Part shown: positions 49,389 through 58,892 of the stretch, in pieces
Layout: the number at the start of each line of letters is the position of its first letter
Position numbering within the stretch: position 1 is the first letter of the stretch
NCBI GenBank assembly: GCA_947359465.1
Contig: OX375881.1
Location: forward strand, 123,825,967 to 123,889,966
Origin: Metellina segmentata
Lineage: Eukaryota > Arthropoda > Arachnida > Araneae > Tetragnathidae
Direction: 5' to 3'
DNA length: 64,000 nucleotides
Notes under the pieces: model-generated
Seen by the model: only the letters and a program-made list of their open reading frames with translations
What the model was told of the DNA's origin: nothing
Database searches by the model: none
Made by a program: the position numbers and the translations under genes

Positions 49389-52300
49389 GCAATGATTCCA
49401 TCAACATTTACTATTAGAAAAGATTACGATGATGGCCAAACATGTGGAGGTGTTGCACTGCTTACCTCCCATGACTTGCCAGTCACTCAAATTAACCTCA
49501 AAACAAATCTCCAAACTGTTGCTGTAAGGCTTCACGTCAATATCTTAACTGCAATATGTAATTTATGCTTACCTCCTAAAACCCATATCACCACTTCTGA
49601 ATTAAATAATTTAATCGATCAACTTCCGCAACCATTCATTGTACTTTGTGACCTAAATGGCCATAATATTCTCTGGGGCAATTCAGACATTAATCGTAGA
49701 GGCAAACAAATTGAAAAACTAATAACGGACAATGATTTATGTATAATGAATAACGGCCAACCTACTTACTTTCACTTACCTTCACTTACTTACCATTCAA
49801 TAGATCTGGCAATTTGCACTCCTTCAATTTTGCAGTTTTGGACTTTTTGTGTGGTTCCTTACCTTTACAATAGTGACCATTATCCTATAAAACTAAAATA
49901 TGCAGGCCAATACTAACCCTCCTCTGTCAGCCAAACTAACTATATATTTGAAACTGCAAACTGGCCACTCTTTACTAGCCTCGCAGATATTTCTAACACA
50001 GTAGAAACTGGTGACATCGATGAAGTCACTTCAAGGATAACAGACATAATTATAGCTAGTGCTGACGCCTCAATTAAAAAAGTCAGAAATACGCCTAAAA
50101 AACAAAAGAACCCTTGGTGGAATGAGGAATGTAGCGATGCGTATCGGAAGCAAAGGAAAGCCTGGAATATCTTCAATAGATATCCAACAAGAGAAAACTA
50201 TATTATTTATAAAAAAACAAAAGCTGCCTTTCGAAAAATTCAACGACTTAGTAAGAGGGATTCTTGGATAAATTATGTCAATAGTATAAATAGTAAGACC
50301 ACAAGTAAACAACTATGGAACAGGATTAAAAGAATTTCCGGTGTTTAACCCAATAGACAAATTCCTATTCTAGAACATAACAATCAAATACTATCGGCAC
50401 CCAAATACATAGCAAGCACAATTGCTTCATGCCTTTCCGAAATATCTAGCTCCAATAACTACACTGAAAGTTTAAAAAAAATTAAAGTTGCATCTGAAAA
50501 GACTAAAGTTAATTTTACTTCAAACTGCATACTATCATATAATTGTGATTTTACTTTCTCCGAATTGACAAAGGCTTTATCCTTAGTTAACAAATCAACT
50601 CCTGGCCCAGATAATATTAGTTACATCATGCTCAAACATTTATCAACTAGTTCTCTAAATAACCTCTTGAAATTTTACAGTATAATTTGGAACGAGCACA
50701 CTTTTCCGCAGTCATGGAGGTATGCTAATATAATACCCATACTTAAGCCGAATAAAGATCCCAAGAACCCTTCCAACTACCGTCCATTAGCCCTGACAAG
50801 CTGCTTATGCAAAATTTTAGAAAAGATGATCAACGCGAGGTTAATTTATATTTTAGAAAAGGATGAATGTCTCTCTCCATTTCAAATTGGTTTCAGGAAA
50901 AATTGATCCACTATTGATAATCTTGACTGAAATCAGAAACGCATTTGTACAAAATAAACATCTCGTCTCGATTTTTTTCGATATCGAAAAAGCTTACGAT
51001 CGAGCATGGAGACATGGAATTTTAAAAGATATTTTTAATTATGATATAAGAGGAAATCTGCCGATTTTTATTCAAATTTTTTTAGAAAAAAAGATATTTT
51101 AAAGTAAAGATTGGATCAATTTTTTCAGATGTTTTTACTCAAGAGGAGGGAGTGCCACAAGGCAGTGTTTTATAAGTGTTACTTTATTTATTTTAAAAAT
51201 TAACAATATTGTTTCTCAATTGCCTCCTTCAGTTAACGGTCGTATTTACGTTGACGATCTGCCAATTTCATGCGCAGCTAAAGACATTCGTTTAATAGAG
51301 TAATATAACTTCAACAGGCCGTTAACAAAATCACACATTGGACTAACGGAAATGGTTTCAGTTTCTCACCTTCCAAAACCGCGTGTGTTCATTTTTGTAA
51401 AAAAATGAAATCTTCACCTTGACCCTGAAATATTTTTCAAAGATATTTTAATTAATGTTGTGGACAATATCAAATTTTTAGGTATCATATTTGACAAGAA
51501 GTTGACTTTTCAACCGCATATTTTAAATCTACGCAAACGTTGCGAAAACGCTCTTAACATCTTACGAGTTTTATCAAAATTATCATGGGGATCCGATCGA
51601 GCTTGTCTTTTAAAAATATATAGAGCATTATAATACGATCAAAATTACATTACGGCTGCGTGATGTATGGTTCAGCAAGAAAATCTGCTCTTCAAATCCT
51701 GAACATTATCCACCACACAGCTTTACGTTTATGTTCTAGTGCCTTTAGGACTTCACCCGTAAGCAGCTTGTATGTAGAATCTTTTGATCCTCCCCTGGAC
51801 TTAAGACGACAGTTGTTGTCCTTGGAATATTATTTTAGATTAACCTCAACTCCTCATCATCCATTGCATACCTTTCATCACACAGTCCATATTTAAAACG
51901 CCTTTATCAAGCAAAAACATCCTTCATCCCTACATTCCACTTAAGAATGCTGGATTTAATGAACGGATCCCCTAAATTTCTTCACTTGATGTCTCCCAGA
52001 AAAAACTGTATTATTTCTCTCCTTGGTTTAATCATGATTTTGAATTTCAAAACTCCTTCCAAGATTTTTATAAGGCAGATACTTCTGATATTATTTACAA
52101 ACAACTCTTTCTAAAGCATTTAGAAAAATACTCTAATTGTATACATATTTATACGGACGGGACTAAAAAGGCAAACTATGTTGGAGCTGCGTTCACTATT
52201 AATGATTCCCTTCACAGTTTCAAACTTCATTATTCATGTTCTGTTTTTACCGCTGAAATAATGGCCATCTATAAAGCACTAGAACATATATCCGATCATT

Positions 52301-53080
52301 GTCATAAAAATAAATCATTTTCACAGATTCATTAAGTGAACAGTCATTAAAACATCCTGATCATGACAAGTCATCCCATTGTTTTAGAGTCACTGAAAAT
52401 AATTTATCATCTTTCATCCAAAAATTTTAGCTTGGTATGTTGTTGGATTCCATCTCACGTTGGGATATCAAGAAATGAGATTATCGACAAAGCCGCCAAA
52501 TCGGTCGTAAATCATATTAGTCATACCATTCCTTATCGTGACTTAAAATCTTGCATTTACACATTTTTAGAAACAAAATGGCAGAACGAATGGAATGAAC
52601 AAACCGAGAACAAGCTTCACTTTATTAAACCAAATGTAACGCAATGGAAATCGCTACCTTTAAGATGGCAGCAGGTAATAGTAACACGCCTCCGCATTGG
52701 ACATACCAGGATCACACATAGACACCTCCTCCTCGGAGAAGATCATCCTATTTGTAATTACTGCATTTGCCCACTAACAGTAAAACACATTTAAATTGAA
52801 TGTTCTCATTTTAATAGGCAACGACTTATACATTTTAATTCATTTACCTTGACTCTAGGAGACATGGTTGGAGAGAATCCTCATCCAAATATTTTTAGCT
52901 TTTTACATGACATTGGGTTTATTTATCATATATAATTGTATATAGTATTCATTTTATTATGACATCACTCATTCCATTTTATTATTAGACTATATATACT
53001 AGACTTTTTATCTTCAGTTTGGTATAATAGGTCCCAAGAGGACTCAATGCCTCTAAACCATATCCAATTCAATCCAGTAA
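49389..53080 (+). mobile_element. LINE-A copy 8, gypsy-free, with native 3' end
   Basis: Parts: endonuclease 49392-49916, RT fingers 50565-50906, palm 50863-51102, connection 51660-51896 (cut short), RNase H from about 52141, C-terminal tail to 52794. Up to about 52436 it matches the array copies apart from a TA duplication at 51171-51174, a CA duplication near 51879-51884 and a few substitutions. From 52437 it diverges and crosses the gypsy insertion point (near 52530) without interruption. The 3' UTR is AT-rich. The end is set near 53080, after CTCTAAACC and a loose CAATTCAATC run that resembles a LINE tail; this limit is approximate. Confidence 0.85.
52363..52794 (+). pseudogene. LINE-A RNase H C-terminus and CCHC tail (gypsy-free copy)
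   Basis: This 143-codon frame is the only view in the window of the LINE-A C-terminus. It has CCWIPSHVGISRNEIIDKAAK (end of RNase H), then the conserved tail TRLRIGHTRITHRHLL followed by CNYC and a VKH, a CX2C...H zinc-binding pattern of I-type LINEs. A TAA right after VKHI interrupts it; the same frame goes on with IECSHFNRQR, which supplies the final Cys and His, to a stop at about 52934. Confidence 0.82.
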
Positions 53081-53104
53081 ACGTAATTATTGATGCACTC
53101 ATCA

Positions 53105-53645
53105 GTCGAAATGTCTGTCCATTGGTTTGCGCGAGGATTAAAAACATGCTCGAGACAAGGATGGCTCATGCCTCCTTTGACTGGGTTATGCTGATGACAT
53201 AACGCTGGTCATAAGAGGTAAGTTCCAAAACACGGTAACAGACCTCATGAACACTGCCCTAAAAAAGATTGAAATTTGGTGCAAAAAGGTGAACTTGTCG
53301 GTTAACACCAACAAAACTAGCCTAGTCCTCTTCACCCGGAAAAGGTTACGAGGTATGCATTCGATAAAATTCTTTGGTACACCACTTGCATACTCATATG
53401 AGGTTAAATATCTAGGAGTAATCTTTGATAAGACATTGACATGGAGCTCACATCTCCAGTACTGCACTAGCAAGGCCAAAAGAGTGTTTTGGGCTTGTAG
53501 ACGTGCCATTGGTAATAATTGGGGTCTAACACCGAAAATGGTACATTGGATATATACCGGGATTATTGTTCCGATGATATCCTATGGCGCCATCGCTTGG
53601 TGGAATAGAACCCGTAATGGAGACAGTGAAGAAATAACTCACTAG
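53105..53645 (+). pseudogene. LINE-B RT palm and thumb with internal deletion
   Basis: AHASFDW (to 53184) is followed directly by GYADDITLV, with the YADD catalytic motif at 53187-53198. In relatives a block of some tens of residues containing the PQG motif lies between them, so this copy has lost it, with a frame change at the join. The thumb then reads WCKKVNLSVNTNKTSLVLFT, EVKYLGVIFDKTLTW, AKRVFWACRRAIGNNWG and VHWIYTGIIVPMISYGAIAWW. It ends at a stop at 53643-53645, after which traces of the frame (AITSAMRTTPSDSLELLLGL) continue to about 53775. Confidence 0.8.
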
Positions 53646-53940
53646 TCTACAAAGAAGGCGACCATTGCCATTACTAGTGCAATGAGAACCACTCCCTCAG
53701 ATAGTCTGGAACTGCTTCTGGGGCTTCTACCACTGCATAAACAAGTGGAACTAGTGGCAATTTCATGCTCATAGCGCCTCAAACTCATGGGACTATCGAA
53801 GTCATCCTATGAAATGCCTGCTTTCAAAAATGTCGATTCGCAGGTGAAGGAACATCCCTATATATTAATGAGATCTGACTGGATGTTAAAGCAATTTTGC
53901 TGTAAAGCATAACATCATCTTTCCGACCAGAGAAGAATGG

Positions 53941-54801
53941 AGATTCGTCTCCGGGTTGATCGGGAGAGGTGATGAAATTTGGTACACAGATGCTTTAAAA
54001 ACATCTCATGGCACTGTTTCAGGTGCCTTCTGTCCTAATCGAAAAATGAGGCTATCTTTTTTTTTGGGTAACTTGGCCACTGTATATCAGGCTGAGGTTC
54101 TGGCGAACTCTGCTTGTACTTACAACTGCCTGAATAGAGGTGTAGTTAAAAGGGCTATAAAAATCTTCTCTGACAGCCAGATAGCCCTAAAGGCTTTGCA
54201 AAGTCACTACTTCTCCTCAAAAGCAGTGTGGGAATGTCACAATGCGTTTGAGGACCTGGCTGAGAGATACAAGGTCTCTTTTGTCTGGGTCCCTGGTCAC
54301 TTTGGCATTGAAGGTAATGAAACGGCAGACCAATTAGCAAAACATGGGTCTGAAACACCATTTATTGGACCAGATTCTGTTTTGGGTTTGCCTCACAATG
54401 GGGTTAGAGGGACTATAAGGGATTTGCTCCTTGCTGAGTCCTACCATACATGACTTCAATGTAATAATCAAAAACAAGAAAAAGAGCTCAGTCAGCAGTC
54501 TCCTTGGGATAGATCAAGTGAGCTGCTGAATTTAGGTAAGAAAGAAATCACGATAGCTATTGGCCTCCTAACTAGCCACTGTAACCTGAATAGACACCTC
54601 AACATTATGGGTGTTTTAGATGACCCACTATGTAGAGGTTGTCGAATGGTAGAGGAGATTTCTGTACAAGTTCTATGTGAATGTGACCATTACTCTGAAC
54701 AACGATTTAAATATATGGAATACCACTGTATCGAACCCTGGGAACTGTCAAACATTCCAATCAGGTACATGCTGAAATTTATTACGGCAATCGGTCTTTA
54801 G
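53941..54801 (+). pseudogene. LINE-B RNase H and C-terminal zinc tail
   Basis: RNase H reads without a break to 54453: IWYTDALK (Asp), VYQAEVLA (Glu), IFSDSQIALKAL (Asp), WVPGHFGIEGNETADQLAKHG (Asp). All four catalytic positions are present. One TGA (54451-54453) interrupts the frame; the same frame continues through SELLNLGKKEITIAIGLLT, HCNLNRHLNIMG and CRGC...CECDHY, a cysteine-histidine tail, to the stop at 54801. Confidence 0.82.
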
Positions 54802-55017
54802 TGGATCAGTAGGGGTCTCAGTACAATAGACTATTAGTCGCAGTGCTGGCTATCTTCTTAGTCACCCATTTACAAGTCATAAGTCATAGTTCCTACATAA
54901 AAGACGCCGGGTCAGCTATTCACAACAAAACTCAGTCCTTCCCGTCCGCCACTTCGGCTGCCGCCATCAAGCATTTCCTCACACTAGATATAGATACATC
55001 CTTGTTAAGTACCGAAT

Positions 55018-55885
55018 TTACCATAAGTTGTTGTTTCGAGAATTTGGTTTTCCAAGATGGTGGAGGGACGAAACCGGGCAATCAAACAAGTAGGGATCAG
55101 GATCACCTATGGCGCCACAGCTACAGTGTTTATTATCCCTGAGATCAAAGCGGTTTAAGAAACTCATGAACGTACCATGACCGGTTAGAAACAAGACGAT
55201 ATGTCTGTCCGTGACCAGTGTATTACAATTGATCTCAAGCATAAACTCCTTCAGCCTGAGACCTTTATTGGAATGTGTGTAATGATCTACCCATACTATG
55301 CATTTGTAGGTAATAACTTGTCGCTTAATGAACGACATCGGAGTTGGGATGGCAATAATCTGACCACAGGACGAGGCTACTTTAGTAAAGCTGTCAGCGA
55401 GCTCGTTGCCCGCCGCAGTACCCACGTGTGCACGCAATCAACTCCGGTCAAAGTTAGTACAGTAATTGGCTATGGATTTTCCAATAGATAGGACATAAGT
55501 TGATTTATTGGTGTTGTATTTAAGTGCCTGGATTGAGCTTAGGCTTTCGCTGTATACATTAATTATTTTATTGTTCTTGATAGCCCATGTAATCGATTGA
55601 TGAATTGCTGTTAATTCAGCCTGGAAGACGCTATTGTTATTATTAAGTTTGACCAGTGACTATGCACACCGACGCCCCGACATTGCCATCAATGTCGAAG
55701 CCATCAATGAACACATCATGGTCAGGATTTTGAATAGTTGGATGGAAATTTAGAATAAGAGTGGAAGTCGGAATATTAACTGTTTTGCTATTGTTATCGA
55801 GGTTACCCAGCGATGGTCCAAGCTCGGGCGCGTGCAGCCGCCTCTTGACAACATTAAATTTTAGAAAAAGAGACTTGAGAGTCAC
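55018..55885 (-). pseudogene. LINE-C RNase H and C-terminal tail
   Basis: Reading down from 55885: PGLGPSLGNL-like spacer, then DHDVFIDGFDIDGNVGASVC (first Asp). A frameshift near 55655 leads into NSVFQAELTAIHQS (Glu) and YSESLSSIQAL, where the expected SDSL Asp is Glu. A TGA replaces Trp before LRAHVGTAAGNELADSFTK (last Asp). The tail at 55018-55437 has LFLTGHGTFMSFLNRF and CSCGAIGDPDPYLFDC, a zinc-binding pattern. Coding traces fade below about 55018. Confidence 0.8.
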
Positions 55886-56250
55886 GTGGAGTGGTGGAAT
55901 ACCGCAGAGAGCGTTAAGGGAGGCAGTTGGGGAGGTTCTGTAGCCTCCAAAGCTTACTAATAAAACAAAAATTGATCTTTGGATAATTTGTAGTTTGGCG
56001 TTTTGTCTTACATTATAATTTCCCCTAAAGTGCCGGTCAATAAGTAATTACTTTTTCGATAGCAGTTAAATACCATTCCTTCTGGAGCCGGCCACTGACA
56101 CCCCAGCCACCTCCTTTAACTCTATTCATGCAGCCTACCATCTGCAGGCACTTTGCCGATATTGATGCGATAGGTCACTCCACGTGACTCCGTCGTCAAT
56201 AATAATGCGTAGAAATTTTATATTTTTGCAGACTTTTATAATATTATTGC

Positions 56251-56586
56251 TTAACTTAACAATTGGTTTCCTTCTTGATTTTTAGTATTAGAAAAAAAAC
56301 TACACTTGCCGATGGACAATGACAATTTAAGGCTGGTGAGGCAATCGCTTATAGCATGAAGGGCTGTGTTAGTATTTTGTTCTAGGTGACTTTGCGTCCG
56401 ACCCGACGTTATAAAGGCCAAGTCGTTCGCGAAGGCCTGGATGTAGACAGACTCCTTGTTTAAATGGCGAACTTTGTTAAAGTAGATGTTCCACAGGGTT
56501 GGTGCCAGAACCGAACCCTGATGACAACCTCTCGTTATTATCTCGTTATTTTTTTTTCGTTTATAAGTGCTTTTCACCATTAACAT
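56251..56586 (-). pseudogene. LINE-C RT palm
   Basis: The 111-codon frame has TRGCHQGSVLAPTLWNIYFN, where the usual P of the PQG motif is H, and QAFANDLAFITSG. The catalytic pair is A-N-D instead of A-D-D; the Asn codon is at 56425-56427. Loss of a metal-binding Asp would abolish RT activity. The downstream NTALHAISDCLTSLKLSLS helix and KCSFF match the motif D/E area. Confidence 0.82.
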
Positions 56587-56590
56587 AAAA

Positions 56591-56864
56591 ATATTTGTTT
56601 TAAAGTTTGTTTATTTTGTATAGTAAATTCACGAATCGTCAGTACAGGAAGTTTTAGGACACCCTGTACAATTCTTTTAAGTATCATGTTTTTCAAGATC
56701 ATAAATTTGTCAAAGAAATGCGGAGAATTGAAGGCATAATTTTTAATTGCAGTTTAAGTACATGCGAGAACATTACTTTAACTGATTTGTCGCAGTTAAT
56801 TTCTCACATGACATAAAAAAAGGGTTGGGTGCTATAGTGTTTGATTGTATTTTTTAAATTAGCT
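56591..56864. other. AT-rich spacer
   Basis: I see no ORF, RNA gene or clear repeat here. It lies between the truncated start of LINE-C and the piggyBac-like MITE. Confidence 0.6.
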
Positions 56865-56868
56865 TTAA

Positions 56869-57249
56869 CCCTTAACTGCTGTGTCACAAACCGTCTCGTA
56901 ACTAGTGTGGAGGGGTCTCTCAGACCTCGCTCACTAAAGTGCATATAAAGTTAATTAATATATATTAATGAAAGATTCTTTAGATAATTATTATTTATAC
57001 ATTTTAAATTTAGATAAGGTTCTAAGAGACCATGTGGGAAATGCAAATAGTGTGAAATACGAAATAGTTGGAACAGCCAAACCAGTGGTGGCCAAACAGC
57101 CAAACCACACACAGCCAAAACACCAAAAATGTGGCTTCTCTTGGACGTAGTAGGAAGGTACTGAATAGGACATTGACCAATATTCACTTTGAGAGGTGGG
57201 AAACGACCTGTCACTTGGGGTCTGCGAGACCCGTGACAGCAGTTAAAGG
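56869..57249. mobile_element. piggyBac-like MITE, 381 bp
   Basis: TTAA at 56865-56868 and at 57250-57253 flank an element with inverted ends. The left end is CCCTTAACTGCTGTGTCAC; the right end reads on the other strand CCTTTAACTGCTGTCAC. Near each end is a GGGGTCT-nn-AGACC-type palindrome (GGGGTCTCTCAGACC left, GGGGTCTGCGAGACC right). TTAA duplication and CCYTTAACTGC-like ends are the hallmark of piggyBac elements. There is no transposase ORF; the small ORFs within are not recognisable, so it would need a partner in trans. Confidence 0.8.
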
Positions 57250-57253
57250 TTAA

Positions 57254-58013
57254 ATAAACTTGTTAAAATTTGAATAAAGCAAAATCACTAAAGAATTTTT
57301 CTCTGTCCAATTTGTATTTTACGGGTGTTTTCTAAAGATCAATCTGATAAAGGATCCAAAGCCTCCAAAAAAAGAAATCCATAAATCAAAAAGTTTTGAT
57401 CTTATAAAAGAAACTTATGGACTTTGAATGTTGAACATTTCATTGAATAGATATGAAAATATTAGGTATCTTAATTCTGTTAATTGAGTCAAAGTTATTG
57501 TATTGTAATCAAGGTTTGATTTTTTTTTAAATTTAAATCAATGAACCCTGATTATATTTGTATTTCTGTTTATTGTATATTTTTGCCTGCTCATTTTGTA
57601 TTACTTATATTTTTATTGCTTAAATTATATGCACCAAACAAATGTACCTCACAAAACATTATGTAATTATCGTGTTCAGCACAGCAGTGTATAATGTAAC
57701 CATATTTAAAGGTGTTTTGCTATTTAATAAAAGTTATCAAGGTTTCTTAAATGAAAAGCTTCAGAGTTCTATGTTTTGAAAATTTATCACTGTTGACATA
57801 AGAAGACAATATTTATTTTTTCATTTATACAGACTTTTTTTCTACATGTATATATAGTTTCTTACTTAATAAGTATCCTCAACATACATATTGAAATGAT
57901 TTACTTTAATTTTTATCATTCTGTATAATTGAATAATATTCTAGCATAATTTAGTTAGACTATTTAATATAAATGTTTGAACATTATTGAAATAACAAAA
58001 GTAATAAACATTA
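57254..58013. other. AT-rich sequence without recognisable features
   Basis: I see no coding region, RNA gene or transposon end here. It is rich in A and T throughout. Confidence 0.6.
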
Positions 58014-58015
58014 TA

Positions 58016-58098
58016 CAGTGAAACCTGTCTATAACCATTCTGTAGGGACCTAAATAAAATATTGTTATAGACAGTATCGTTACACACAGATTTCACTG
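58016..58098. mobile_element. 83-bp palindromic MITE (pogo/Tc1-like ends)
   Basis: The element starts CAGTGAAACCTGTCTATAAC and its right end reads on the other strand CAGTGAAATCTGTGTGTAAC, with GTTATAGACAG also repeated inside. TA flanks it on both sides (58014-58015 and 58099-58100). CAGTGAAACC ends and TA duplications fit pogo-like members of the Tc1/mariner superfamily. It has almost no internal sequence. Confidence 0.7.
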
Positions 58099-58100
58099 TA

Positions 58101-58890
58101 TATTGACAGAATTATGAATAAAAGGAACTGTGTACTGCACAGTATTTTTCTTTAATTTATTTGCTCTGCAATAGTTCTATACCGTTTTAAAAGATGACTT
58201 TACCATTTTATCCACACTTCGAAACTAGATTTCAGAGAAAACCCATTATTTTGTGTGCCAAACTGTATAGCTGAAATTTACATTTTCCCCCAATTTGCAA
58301 ACCTTATAGTATTAAGTGTAATTCCATTATTTTGTGGTTAAAACCATTTTCACTGCATAATTGCAGCATATTTTTTATGGTAACTGGTTGTGACTGCAAT
58401 TCCATATGGTTTTGTAAACAGTTATAAACTAAAAACTACAGTAAACTTGTTCTTGACTAGTTAAAAATAGTTCTGATTGCAAAATTATAGTGTATTTTTT
58501 ATGGTAACTGGTTGTAACTTTCAACGATTAAATACTTTTATGTAAACAGTTTAAAACTGAAACATACGGAGAAAACTAAATATGGTAAAAAACAGTTGCG
58601 ACTACAAATTTACTTCATTACTTTTAAGGAAAAAAATGTGATATCATATGGCAAAATACCGTTGTGAATACGGTTTTACTTAGTAACTTTTACGGGGCAA
58701 ACTTGATCTCATATGGGGAAAACCGTCGAGATTACGGTTTTACTTCGTAACTTTTACGGGGGAAACTTGATCTCGTATGGGGAAAACCGTCGAGAATACG
58801 GATTTACTTCGTAACTTTTACGGTTTTGCACAACCAACCCAGCTTCCAGTTTAAAACCGTAAATTTTACGGGATTTTTTTTAGAGTGTAG
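58101..58890. mobile_element. Putative non-autonomous DNA element with internal 64-bp repeats
   Basis: The right end is well defined: GGGATTTTTTTTAGAGTGTA, followed directly by BEL/Pao coding sequence. Similar A-run/T-run ends occur on several DNA-transposon MITEs. The block is rich in ACGGTTTT and TTTTACGG motifs. Older repeats (ATTTTTTATGGTAACTGGTT) occur near 58368 and 58494. I could not find a matching inverted end on the left, so that limit and the superfamily are unknown. Confidence 0.4.
58619..58830. repeat. 64-bp tandem repeat
   Basis: Two clear 64-bp copies (58684-58747 and 58748-58811) differ at only a few positions and start TAACTTTTACGGGG. A degenerate 65-bp copy precedes them (from 58619) and a partial copy follows to 58830. 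Each contains GAAAACCGTCGAGA or a decayed form. Confidence 0.85.
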
Positions 58891-58892
58891 TA

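Larger units (their letters stand above)
1..52436. repeat. Tandem array of ~6.3-kb composite LINE-A/gypsy units
   Basis: Endonuclease fragments begin at 5076, 11393, 17738, 24068, 30392, 36729, 43060 and 49392, giving periods of 6317, 6345, 6330, 6324, 6337, 6331 and 6332 bp. Within a unit the LINE-A piece (+) is 3129 bp in four complete copies and 3131 bp in three. The gypsy piece (-) is 3150-3152 bp once the CA tract is subtracted, except copy 1, which also lacks 14 bp. Those changes account for all unit-length variation. Two junctions recur in every unit: LINE RNase H to gypsy LTR (first at 1899/1900), and gypsy integrase to LINE endonuclease (first at about 5072/5073). The array is open at the left edge. 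The right limit is set where the last LINE copy starts to differ from the others. Confidence 0.95.
53085..54835 (+). mobile_element. LINE-B, degraded non-LTR retrotransposon
   Basis: A second, unrelated LINE starts soon after the LINE-A tail. It is 5' truncated; recognisable coding begins at about 53105 in the RT palm (RIKNMLETRMAHASFDW). Its C-terminal zinc tail ends at 54801. It belongs to the RNase H-bearing non-LTR groups (I, LOA and R1 relatives), but I cannot place the clade. Limits are approximate: the 3' end abuts the 3' end of LINE-C. Confidence 0.75.
54836..56590 (-). mobile_element. LINE-C, degraded non-LTR retrotransposon
   Basis: A third LINE, on the - strand, is 5' truncated at about 56590 and has its 3' end to the left, meeting LINE-B tail to tail. 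RT, connection, RNase H and a cysteine tail can be followed with several stops and frame changes. The connection (about 55890-56250) shows FLRIIIDDGVTW, KLQIIQRSIFVLLV and YRTSPTASLNALCGIPPLHV. It differs from both LINE-A and LINE-B in its motifs. Confidence 0.75.

Noticed and set aside
57061..57130. Repeated CCAAAC and CACACAGCC motifs inside the piggyBac-like MITE as a minisatellite
   Set aside because: The spacing is irregular and the copies are too few to call a tandem repeat.
58619..58830. Regularly spaced repeats considered as a CRISPR array
   Set aside because: The 64-bp units are contiguous tandem copies without unique spacers, in a eukaryotic setting.
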